Shown here: positions 13,396 through 19,052 of the stretch, in pieces
Layout of the letters: each line of letters starts with the position of its first letter
Numbering within the stretch: position 1 is the stretch's first letter
DNA from: a virus
Length of the DNA: 23,102 nucleotides
IMG/VR virus record: IMGVR_UViG_3300011115_000785
Coordinates: 1-23,102 of that record
Strand: one strand, 5' to 3'
Translations under genes and position numbers: made by a program
The notes under the pieces: generated by a model
Told to the model about the DNA's origin: nothing
What the model saw: the letters and a program-made list of their open reading frames with translations, nothing else
Databases searched by the model: none

Positions 13396-13830
13396 ATGAG
13401 AGAACATCATACTAAAAATAAAGGAGATTTGGGAGTTTTAAAAGCACAACTTGATTTATATGAAAAAGGTTATTTAATTCTTACTCCACAAACTGAGCAT
13501 TCTCCGTTTGACCTTGTTGGATATAAGAATGGAAAATTTTTAAGAATACAAGTTAAATACAGGACTGCGAAAGATGATAAAATAGTAGTCGCATTTAGCA
13601 CCTGTTGGGCGGATAAAAATGGCACTCATACTCAAGATTATGATAAAAATGAAATTGATGTAATGTGTATATACTGTCCTGATACTGATAAGTGTTATTA
13701 TGTAAATCCAAAAGATTGCGATAAATGTTTTAATTTAAGATTGTCCACCCCTAAAAATAATCAAAAAATTGGAATACATTTAGCTGAAAATTATATCGAA
13801 ATTCCGTCGATACTTGACACCATCTCATAA
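13396..13830 (+). CDS. I-Ssp6803I-like PD-(D/E)xK homing endonuclease
   Basis: The 144-residue protein matches the I-Ssp6803I group of homing endonucleases (PD-(D/E)xK fold), known from a group I intron in a cyanobacterial tRNA-fMet gene. Visible features are KNKGDLGVLKAQLDLYEKGY, then TEHSPFDLVGY with Asp39, and FLRIQVKYR with Gln52-x-Lys54, the metal-binding core. Four cysteines (MCIYC...KCYY...DKCF) might bind zinc. ATG 13396 is preferred; TTG 13387 is a possible earlier start. Here the gene is free-standing, between tRNA-Arg and the tmRNA, with no intron seen around it. A hairpin with a late promoter precedes it, as for the GIY-YIG genes. Its end contains the -35 box of the tmRNA promoter. 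The target may be a tRNA or tmRNA gene. Confidence 0.85.
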   Translation: MREHHTKNKGDLGVLKAQLDLYEKGYLILTPQTEHSPFDLVGYKNGKFLRIQVKYRTAKDDKIVVAFSTCWADKNGTHTQDYDKNEIDVMCIYCPDTDKCYYVNPKDCDKCFNLRLSTPKNNQKIGIHLAENYIEIPSILDTIS

Positions 13831-13845
13831 ATCGTGCTATAAATA
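13814..13845 (+). promoter_or_regulatory. Combined sigma70 and late-type promoter for the tmRNA
   Basis: TTGACA (13814-13819) is 18 bases before TATAAA (13838-13843), and the same bases begin the late motif TATAAATA (13838-13845). Both would start RNA near 13850-13851. The -35 lies inside the endonuclease gene. Confidence 0.75.
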
Positions 13846-13849
13846 TTGA

Positions 13850-14068
13850 CGTTCAAGAGGATAAGAATTCTGATGCTTCGGACAGCGGTTCGACTCCGCT
13901 CATCTCCATTGCACGGGGATGCCAAGGTTTCGACGGGGTATAAAGGTTTTATCTGTTGACGGAACAAACAAACAAACGCAAACAAAATTGTTGCATTTTC
14001 GAGGACTTCTGTACCTTCTTTGGTATAGAACTCTGACGAATCTCAAGGGGGCATTCGTGCCCCTTTTC
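13850..14068 (+). ncRNA. ssrA: Circularly permuted two-piece tmRNA (transfer-messenger RNA)
   Basis: The acceptor piece comes first, as in cyanobacterial permuted genes. T-arm AGCGG-TTCGACT-CCGCT (13884-13900) leads to CATCTCC and discriminator A (13901-13908). Six bases (13909-13914) separate it from the coding piece, which opens GGGGATG (13915-13921) and pairs fully with CATCTCC. The third pair is G13917-U13905, the G3-U70 alanine identity element. The D-arm region has GGTTTCGACGGGG. P2 is 13860-13871 with 13942-13953 (two mismatches). After the tag frame a P5-type hairpin surrounds its end, and a candidate pseudoknot lies at 14036-14063, with ACGAAT/ATTCGT and GGGGC/GCCCC interleaved. This second structure is strained and may form only partly. 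The 5' end is inferred from the promoter; the 3' end is approximate. CCA is not encoded. Confidence 0.9.
13978..14028 (+). other. tmRNA tag-peptide reading frame
   Basis: The resume codon GCA at 13978 opens the peptide ANKIVAFSRTSVPSLV, ended by TAG at 14026-14028. The Prochlorococcus tag known to me is ANKIVSFSRQTAPVAA: the same 16-residue length, 9 identical positions, and an aligned proline. The last three residues differ: SLV instead of VAA, which is the part recognised by ClpXP-type proteases. Confidence 0.88.
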
Positions 14069-14071
14069 TAT

Positions 14072-14143
14072 GCCCTTGTAGCTCAGTGGTAGAGCAACGC
14101 TTTTGTAAAGCGAAGGTCATCGGTTCAAATCCGTTTGAGGGCT
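14072..14143 (+). tRNA. tRNA-Thr (anticodon TGT)
   Basis: Acceptor arms GCCCTTG/TGAGGGC, D-arm GCTC-AGTGGTA-GAGC, anticodon loop TTTGTAA, and a T-arm with TTCAAAT are all present. The gene begins right after the tmRNA and has no promoter of its own, so the two probably share a precursor. It reads ACA. CCA is not encoded. Confidence 0.95.
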
Positions 14144-14144
14144 C

Positions 14145-14173
14145 TTGACAAACACAATGAAATAATTTATGAT
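14145..14173 (+). promoter_or_regulatory. Sigma70-type promoter for tRNA-Gly
   Basis: TTGACA (14145-14150), a 17-base spacer and TATGAT (14168-14173) lie between tRNA-Thr and tRNA-Gly and place the start just before 14182. Confidence 0.82.
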
Positions 14174-14181
14174 TACTTTAT

Positions 14182-14253
14182 GCGAAATTAGTTCAGTGGT
14201 AGAACGCTATCCTTCCAAGTTAGATGTCAGCGGTTCAAATCCGCTATTTCGCT
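14182..14253 (+). tRNA. tRNA-Gly (anticodon TCC)
   Basis: Acceptor arms GCGAAAT/ATTTCGC pair perfectly. D-arm GTTC-AGTGGTA-GAAC, anticodon loop CTTCCAA, and T-arm AGCGG-TTCAAAT-CCGCT complete the cloverleaf. It reads GGA, a frequent Gly codon in this window. CCA is not encoded. Confidence 0.95.
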
Positions 14254-14257
14254 TTCC

Positions 14258-14265
14258 CATAAATA
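14258..14265 (+). promoter_or_regulatory. Late-promoter-like motif (CATAAATA)
   Basis: CATAAATA lies between tRNA-Gly and the Dps-like gene (ATG 14279), a position fitting late expression of that gene. Confidence 0.45.
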
Positions 14266-14278
14266 AAAGAAAAACCTG

Positions 14279-14716
14279 ATGGACGACTTATATCAATTGC
14301 TTCATAAAGCACAAACAAGTCTTTTTTGTTTATTTCAAAAAACTTGGGTGTATCATTGGAATGTTGTAGGGTCAGATTTTTATCAACTTCATACAGTTTT
14401 TGGTGAACAATATAATACGATGTTTGAAGAGATTGATCGTCTCACTGAAAATATGAGATACTTAAGAATGAAAGCAATTTCACCAATTAGTAAAGTTGTT
14501 GAAACTTCTGAAATTCCAGAAGCAACTCATAATCCAACAGCACAATCTATGATTAGTCAACTTTTTGAAGATAATAAACAAATATGTGAAATATTTTCTA
14601 AAGTATCTGAAGAAGCAGAAAAGCAAAAACAATATGCAACCACAAATTTAATTCAAGATTTGATGGAATCTCATGGTAAAAATGTTTGGATGCTTAGATC
14701 ATTTCTAAAAGAATGA
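14279..14716 (+). CDS. Dps-like ferritin-family protein
   Basis: The 145-residue protein has the Dps signature YHWNVVGSDFYQLHTVFGEQY followed by IDRLTEN (the first is written here as two halves: YHWNVVGSD and FYQLHTVFGEQY). Dps forms 12-subunit shells that bind DNA and oxidise Fe(II) with peroxide. The ferroxidase ligands H26, H38, D53 and E57 keep the spacing of E. coli H51, H63, D78 and E82. The position of E. coli D67 is Gly42, with Glu43 next to it. There is no Lys-rich N-tail for DNA binding. It follows tRNA-Gly with a late-type motif between, and its stop overlaps the next start (ATGA). A role in protecting phage DNA or holding iron during infection is plausible but not shown. Confidence 0.85.
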   Translation: MDDLYQLLHKAQTSLFCLFQKTWVYHWNVVGSDFYQLHTVFGEQYNTMFEEIDRLTENMRYLRMKAISPISKVVETSEIPEATHNPTAQSMISQLFEDNKQICEIFSKVSEEAEKQKQYATTNLIQDLMESHGKNVWMLRSFLKE

Positions 14717-14874
14717 GAAAGAAATTTTTTAAAAAATTGATACAAAAACCTCTTCGGTTTCATCACCAAGACATACATGAAGAATTGGAAATTATTAAAG
14801 GAATGTTGATCGATGTTAACAATACGCTGCAAAAACTGCAACAAAGAATTGAAAAGTCACCCGACACAAACTAA
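14713..14874 (+). CDS. Small basic/coiled-coil protein (53 aa)
   Basis: The ATG overlaps the Dps-like stop (ATGA). The product starts with a strongly basic stretch (MRKKFFKKLIQKPLRFHH) and continues as a heptad-like helix (ELEIIKGMLIDVNNTLQKL). No family is recognised. Its last 62 bases overlap the next gene in another frame, so one of the two starts may be misplaced, but the overlap start signal and helical pattern favour a real gene. Confidence 0.5.
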   Translation: MRKKFFKKLIQKPLRFHHQDIHEELEIIKGMLIDVNNTLQKLQQRIEKSPDTN

Positions 14875-15064
14875 ATGTTGTGGGTGCTCAAATATGGTAA
14901 CAGTTTGTAATGATAAAATTACAGCACTTGATTTGACTCGTGTGATTATGGTTGAATCCAATCAAGAAACACAAAAGTCAAAAGTGTTTTCTGATGATGA
15001 CCTTGCTTTTCAAGAAGCAAGAAGAAATCGTAAGATTCGTAAACTGGAATTTGAGATACGATAA
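14813..15064 (+). CDS. Small zinc-ribbon protein
   Basis: The 83-residue protein has an N-terminal zinc ribbon, IRCKNCNKEL...KCCGCSNM, with two Cys-x2-Cys pairs, then a VCNDKITALDLTRVIMV strand-helix segment and a basic C-terminal helix (EARRNRKIRKLEFEIR). Small proteins of this type (ribbon followed by 'D..A.DL.RV.M') are common in T4-like cyanophages from memory; function is unknown, possibly nucleic-acid or polymerase binding. AAAGGA about ten bases upstream supports the start at 14813. It overlaps the preceding small gene by 62 bases and ends six bases before tRNA-Ser. Confidence 0.72.
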   Translation: MLTIRCKNCNKELKSHPTQTKCCGCSNMVTVCNDKITALDLTRVIMVESNQETQKSKVFSDDDLAFQEARRNRKIRKLEFEIR

Positions 15065-15070
15065 TATTAT

Positions 15071-15152
15071 GGAAAATAGCACCAATGGTCGGTAAATCGT
15101 CTTGAAAACGATGCCAGGTAAAAGCCTGATAGTTCGATTCTATTATTTTCCG
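15071..15152 (+). tRNA. tRNA-Ser (anticodon TGA)
   Basis: The acceptor arms GGAAAAT/ATTTTCC pair perfectly. The anticodon stem ATCGT/ACGAT holds loop CTTGAAA with TGA. A long variable arm (CAGG-TAAAA-CCTG type) and a T-arm with TTCGATT identify a class II serine tRNA. It reads TCA. No separate promoter is seen. Confidence 0.93.
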
Positions 15153-15162
15153 TTTCAACCTC

Positions 15163-15191
15163 TTGACTTTCAATTTCATTTCTCATATAAT
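15163..15191 (+). promoter_or_regulatory. Sigma70-type promoter at the head of the glycan operon
   Basis: TTGACT (15163-15168), a 17-base spacer and TATAAT (15186-15191) precede the gene at 15214 and could drive the tightly packed genes to the window end. Confidence 0.8.
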
Positions 15192-15213
15192 TAGTAGGTA
15201 ATTAACCAAAGCA

Positions 15214-15429
15214 ATGTCACTCGTTTCAAAGTTTAAAAAAGACATCAGCATCCTTCGCTCAGCAGCAAATGGTGAAATATTTCTTGATGTAAAGAATCCA
15301 AAACTTTTCAAAAAAATTCGTCGCTATTATCAAAATGAAGGAGTAATTTTTTCTGAAGATCCATTAGATAATTATGACATTCTGATTGAATGTATTGCTC
15401 AGGATCTTGAGACTGTTGGCGTGGTATGA
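15214..15429 (+). CDS. Hypothetical phage protein (71 aa)
   Basis: The 71-residue acidic-basic helical protein starts MSLVSKFKKDISILRSAANG and has the core FLDVKNPKLFKKIRRYYQNEG before an acidic C-terminus. I recall similar short cyanophage proteins of unknown function. No catalytic motif is visible. It lies 22 bases after a sigma70-type promoter without a clear ribosome site, and its stop overlaps the next start (ATGA), so it is the first gene of the glycan operon transcript although it does not look sugar-related. Confidence 0.68.
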   Translation: MSLVSKFKKDISILRSAANGEIFLDVKNPKLFKKIRRYYQNEGVIFSEDPLDNYDILIECIAQDLETVGVV

Positions 15430-16094
15430 AAAAAGAATTTGTTATATCTAATTGGAAATCTGATCTTGAATGGATAAAAATATCAAACTTTTCAAAAGAA
15501 AATATAACAATTTATGATAGAAGTGAAAATCTTAAAGATTGGTCTCATCTTGGAAAATTTTATTATAGTCCTAATGTTGGGGAAAATATCTATGATATGT
15601 TTAGATTTGTTATAGAAAATTATGATAATCTTCCAGATGTTACTATTTTCATGAAAGGAAATATGATTCATTCTGAAATAAATGGAGAATATTATTATTG
15701 TGATGTTGATAGATTAAAAAGAGCATTTAAAGTTAATACATTCTATCCTATAGAGAGGTATCATAGTCAATGCATTTATCCTAGAGTAAATAGTGGAATG
15801 TATATGGAAAAAAATGATAATGGATTTACTCGCAATGGAATGGATAGAAAATACTATAATACTTACAATGAATTTTTAGAAGATAATTTTGTTGATCCAT
15901 TTTTTCCAGATTATATTCGATTTGCTCCTGGTGGGAATTATGTTGTGCCCAAACAAAACATTCTTTCATATTCAAAGAAATTTTATGAAAAACTTCAATC
16001 GTATGTTTCTTACACAATTGTTCCTTTAGAGGCACACATTTTGGAGAGAGCATTGTATACTTTATGGACATGTAATTACGAAGAAAAATTATGA
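15426..16094 (+). CDS. DUF3431-like protein, probable glycan-related enzyme
   Basis: The 222-residue protein shows the pattern of the DUF3431 group: a central IYDMFRFVIENYDNLPDVTIFMKG and a C-terminal RFAPGGNYVVPKQNILSYSKKF then PLEAHILERALYTLW (each shown in part: YDNLPDVTIFMKG; FAPGGNYVVPKQNI; EAHILERALYTLW). Members lie in polysaccharide clusters and are thought to be glycosyltransferase-like, though no reaction is established to my knowledge. No signal peptide or membrane span is seen, so it should be cytosolic. It overlaps both neighbours by four bases (ATGA), which places it in the operon with the epimerase that follows. Family assignment is from memory of motif shape. Confidence 0.68.
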   Translation: MKKEFVISNWKSDLEWIKISNFSKENITIYDRSENLKDWSHLGKFYYSPNVGENIYDMFRFVIENYDNLPDVTIFMKGNMIHSEINGEYYYCDVDRLKRAFKVNTFYPIERYHSQCIYPRVNSGMYMEKNDNGFTRNGMDRKYYNTYNEFLEDNFVDPFFPDYIRFAPGGNYVVPKQNILSYSKKFYEKLQSYVSYTIVPLEAHILERALYTLWTCNYEEKL

Positions 16095-16909
16095 AATATT
16101 CTATTTACGGTGGCACTGGTTTTGTTGGTGGAAATTTTTGCAGAATGTATTCTGATGTATCATTACCAATTTTAAGAGATTCCAGAGAACCTTTAACAGA
16201 TAAAATTATCTATTTTATTTCCACAATTCACAATTATAATGTCTATAATGATTTACATTTGGATATTGATACAAACTTAAAAGTATTGGTGGATATTTTG
16301 GATAAATGTCGAGATAAAAATATTACATTTAATTTTATTAGTTCTTGGTTTGTTTATGGACGATCAAGACTTCCAGCAAGAGAAACCGATACTTGTGATC
16401 CTACAGGATTTTATTCGATTACTAAAAGAGCAGCAGAGCAATTATTAATTTCTTTTTGTGAAACTTTTGATATTAAATATAGAATTCTTCGTTTATGTAA
16501 TGTTTATGGAAACGGAGATAAAAAATCATCTGCGAAAAAAAACGCAATTCAATATATGATTGATTTAATTAAAACTGGAGATGATGTTAATCTTTATGAG
16601 GGTGGATATGTTTTGAGAGATTTAATGCACGTAAATGATGTTTGTCGTGCAATTAAACTCGTGTGTGAAAGGGGAGAATTGAATACAATTTATAATATTG
16701 GTAGTGGACAACCAGAAGCAATTCGTGATATAATTGAGCAAGCAAAACAACATCTAAATAGTCCGAGCAAATTAAAGAGTATTGAAACTCCTAGATTTCA
16801 TGATATAGTGCAGTCTCGTGATTTTTATATGGATGTTTCTAAACTTAAATCTCTTGGGTTTACACAAACAATATTACTTGATGAGGGTATTAAACAGTTA
16901 TGTCTTTGA
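16091..16909 (+). CDS. NAD-dependent sugar-nucleotide epimerase/dehydratase (SDR)
   Basis: The 272-residue protein is an extended short-chain dehydrogenase/reductase. The NAD-binding turn is YGGTGFVGG (Gly7-Gly13), and the active site has Ser84/Ser85 in FISSWFVYG and Tyr108-x3-Lys112 in FYSITKRAAE. Later motifs RLCNVYG and RDLMHVNDVC fit enzymes acting on dTDP-, UDP-, GDP- or CDP-sugars. It is somewhat shorter than typical 4,6-dehydratases (about 320), so an epimerase or 4-reductase is also possible. The following gene, an RfbH/E1-type dehydrase, suggests a deoxysugar pathway. The start overlaps the previous stop, and the end overlaps the next gene by ten bases. Confidence 0.88.
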   Translation: MKYSIYGGTGFVGGNFCRMYSDVSLPILRDSREPLTDKIIYFISTIHNYNVYNDLHLDIDTNLKVLVDILDKCRDKNITFNFISSWFVYGRSRLPARETDTCDPTGFYSITKRAAEQLLISFCETFDIKYRILRLCNVYGNGDKKSSAKKNAIQYMIDLIKTGDDVNLYEGGYVLRDLMHVNDVCRAIKLVCERGELNTIYNIGSGQPEAIRDIIEQAKQHLNSPSKLKSIETPRFHDIVQSRDFYMDVSKLKSLGFTQTILLDEGIKQLCL

Positions 16910-18222
16910 ATAATTTAATTTCAGAATTTATTAGTAATGCAAAAAAGGAAGATAGTAATTTATTTCCTTTTATAGCGAATAAAAAATCTTTTGATAAAGA
17001 AAAAGATTCAGTATATTACTCTGGTCCATATTGGGATGATAGTGAAGTTGAAGCACTTCTTTATAGCATTTTTAAGGGAAAGTGGCTTTCTGCTGGAGAA
17101 TCTGTCAATAAGTTTGAGAAAGAATTTTCAAAGAAATTTAATAAAGACCATTCTGTAATGGTTAACTCTGGATCATCAGCAAATCTTGTGATGATTGCAG
17201 CACTTAAAAAATATTTTGATTGGTCAGATCGTGATGAAATTATTGTTTCTTGTGTAGGATTCCCGACTACAATTGCACCAATTGTCCAGAATGGTTTGGT
17301 GCCTGTGTTTGTAGATATCTCATGGGATGATTTGAATTGGGATTTGAATGAGATTGGAAAGAAAATTACTCCCAAAACAAGAGCAGTATTTTCTTCTCCT
17401 GTGCTTGGAAATTCCTATGATATTGAAAAACTTAATCAGATTTGTGAAAAGTATTCTCTTGAATTGATTGCGGATAATTGTGATAGTCTTGGTAGTAAAT
17501 GGAATGGAAAGTATCTAACAGACTATGCAGTTGCTTCTTCTTGCTCATTCTATCCTGCACACCACATCACTACGATTGAAGGTGGAATGGTATCCTCCAA
17601 TATCAAAGAGATTATAGATCTTGCTCGCAGTTTTGCTTGGTGGGGTCGTGCATGTTATTGTGTTGGGCAACAGAATCTTCTTTCCAATGGAGTTTGTGGT
17701 AAGAGATTTGATACTTGGTTGAGTGGATATAATGAGACTGTGGATCATAAGTATGTCTTTTCAAACATGGGTTATAATTTAAAACCCACTGATTTTCAAG
17801 GTGCCATTGGATCTGTGCAACTTCAAAAGTTTGATTTGATACATGAAATTCGTCGATCAAATAAAGAAAGGTTGGATGAAATTTTTCAACGCATTCCTGG
17901 TATTCGCACATTAAAAGAGTTACCAGGTGCGGAAACAAGTTGGTTTGGCACACCGTTTGTTTGCGACTCAGCATATCTTAAGAGAGATCTTGTTAAACAT
18001 CTTGAAAAAAATAGAGTGCAGACTAGAAATTATTTTGCAGGAAATGTTTTGATGCATCCAGGATACAAATATTTGGATGATTATATTGATTATCCAAATG
18101 CTAATAAAGTCCTAGATTTTGTATTCTTTATTGGATCATCTCCAACAATTAATGATGACATGATTTTGTATATTGAGGAAGTAGTTGATAAATTTATTAC
18201 CGTCGCACATCATCCAGTATGA
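16900..18222 (+). CDS. rfbH: RfbH/E1-type PLP-dependent sugar 3-dehydrase (DegT family, His in place of Lys)
   Basis: The 440-residue protein belongs to the DegT/AHBA family. In FYPAHHITTIEGGM the Schiff-base Lys is replaced by His221, as in E1 (CDP-6-deoxy-hexulose 3-dehydrase, RfbH/DdhC) and ColD, so it should dehydrate C3 of a 4-keto-6-deoxy sugar rather than transaminate it. Asp192 (ADNCDS) should hold the PLP ring. WGRACYCVGQQ...NGVCGKRF matches the [2Fe-2S] segment of E1, with Cys252, Cys254 and Cys266, but one of the usual four cysteines is missing, so cluster binding is uncertain. DHKYVFSNMGYNLKPTD is also typical of RfbH. It probably makes a 3-deoxy or 3,6-dideoxy sugar with the SDR beside it. 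The sugar nucleotide is not known. Confidence 0.87.
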   Translation: MSLNNLISEFISNAKKEDSNLFPFIANKKSFDKEKDSVYYSGPYWDDSEVEALLYSIFKGKWLSAGESVNKFEKEFSKKFNKDHSVMVNSGSSANLVMIAALKKYFDWSDRDEIIVSCVGFPTTIAPIVQNGLVPVFVDISWDDLNWDLNEIGKKITPKTRAVFSSPVLGNSYDIEKLNQICEKYSLELIADNCDSLGSKWNGKYLTDYAVASSCSFYPAHHITTIEGGMVSSNIKEIIDLARSFAWWGRACYCVGQQNLLSNGVCGKRFDTWLSGYNETVDHKYVFSNMGYNLKPTDFQGAIGSVQLQKFDLIHEIRRSNKERLDEIFQRIPGIRTLKELPGAETSWFGTPFVCDSAYLKRDLVKHLEKNRVQTRNYFAGNVLMHPGYKYLDDYIDYPNANKVLDFVFFIGSSPTINDDMILYIEEVVDKFITVAHHPV

Positions 18223-19052
18223 AAATATACGATTGCTTTCAATTCTTTAATGAATTGGATCTTCTTGAGATTCGACTTAACATTATGAATGATTATGTTG
18301 ATTATTTTGTTTTAACAGAATCGACAGTTACATTCTCTGGTCTTGATAAACCACTCTATTATCAGGAAAATAAAGATCAGTTTAAAAAATTTAATAACAA
18401 AATTATTCATGTGATTGTGGATGATACTCCAGACAAAAATCCATTTGAAAGGGATGTTTTTCAAAAGAATGCAATCATTCGTGGTCTTCAAAATTGTGAA
18501 GATGCTGATATTATTATTACAAGTGATATTGATGAAATTCCAGATCCAGAAATTTTTGACCAATTAGTAGATGATTGTGAAGATGATAAAGTTTATCATT
18601 TTGCACAAGATCTTTTCTATTACTATCTGAATTTAAAAGAAGTCTCTGGAAATCTTAATTCTTATACTGGTGAGTTTAATAATGTGAAAGAGAAGAAGTG
18701 GCTTGGATCTAAGATGTGTAAGTATCAGTTTCTCAAACAACATTCTGTAAATGAGTTGAGATCACCTAATATGAAAGAGTGTGGATATCGTATTTCTCCT
18801 GGTGGTTGGCATTTTACATATGTGGGAAGTGATGGTAGTATGACTCCAGAGCAAAAGATTGCTTATAAGATTGAGTGTGCTGCACATCAAGAATTTAATA
18901 ATGATGCAGTAAAAAGTAAAATTGTTGAGAATGTGAAATCCAATAAAGATATTTTTTATCGACCATCACAATTTGAAGTTGTTGAAATAGATGGATCATT
19001 TCCTCAATATATTAGAGATAACCAAGAAAAGTATCAGTATATTATCAAATGA
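18219..19052 (+). CDS. Glycosyltransferase family 17
   Basis: The 277-residue protein starts KIYDCFQFFNELDLLEIRL and continues VDYFVLTESTVTFSG, the hallmark of GT17 (N-acetylglucosaminyltransferase III-like, GT-A fold). The metal-binding motif is SDIDEIPDP (Asp103-x-Asp105), followed by PGGWHFTYVG toward the C-terminus. It should transfer a sugar from a nucleotide donor to a glycan acceptor; donor and acceptor cannot be read from the sequence. No membrane segment is present. It overlaps both neighbours by four bases. GT17 genes are common in giant viruses and marine phages from memory, so its presence here fits a virion- or surface-glycan operon. Confidence 0.87.
   Translation: MKIYDCFQFFNELDLLEIRLNIMNDYVDYFVLTESTVTFSGLDKPLYYQENKDQFKKFNNKIIHVIVDDTPDKNPFERDVFQKNAIIRGLQNCEDADIIITSDIDEIPDPEIFDQLVDDCEDDKVYHFAQDLFYYYLNLKEVSGNLNSYTGEFNNVKEKKWLGSKMCKYQFLKQHSVNELRSPNMKECGYRISPGGWHFTYVGSDGSMTPEQKIAYKIECAAHQEFNNDAVKSKIVENVKSNKDIFYRPSQFEVVEIDGSFPQYIRDNQEKYQYIIK

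Noticed and set aside
13961-13980. AACAAACAAACAAACGC-type short tandem repeat as a separate element
   Set aside because: It is the unstructured leader before the tmRNA resume codon.
14946-15179. Minus-strand frame across tRNA-Ser
   Set aside because: It runs through a complete tRNA and the zinc-ribbon gene and has no supporting signal.
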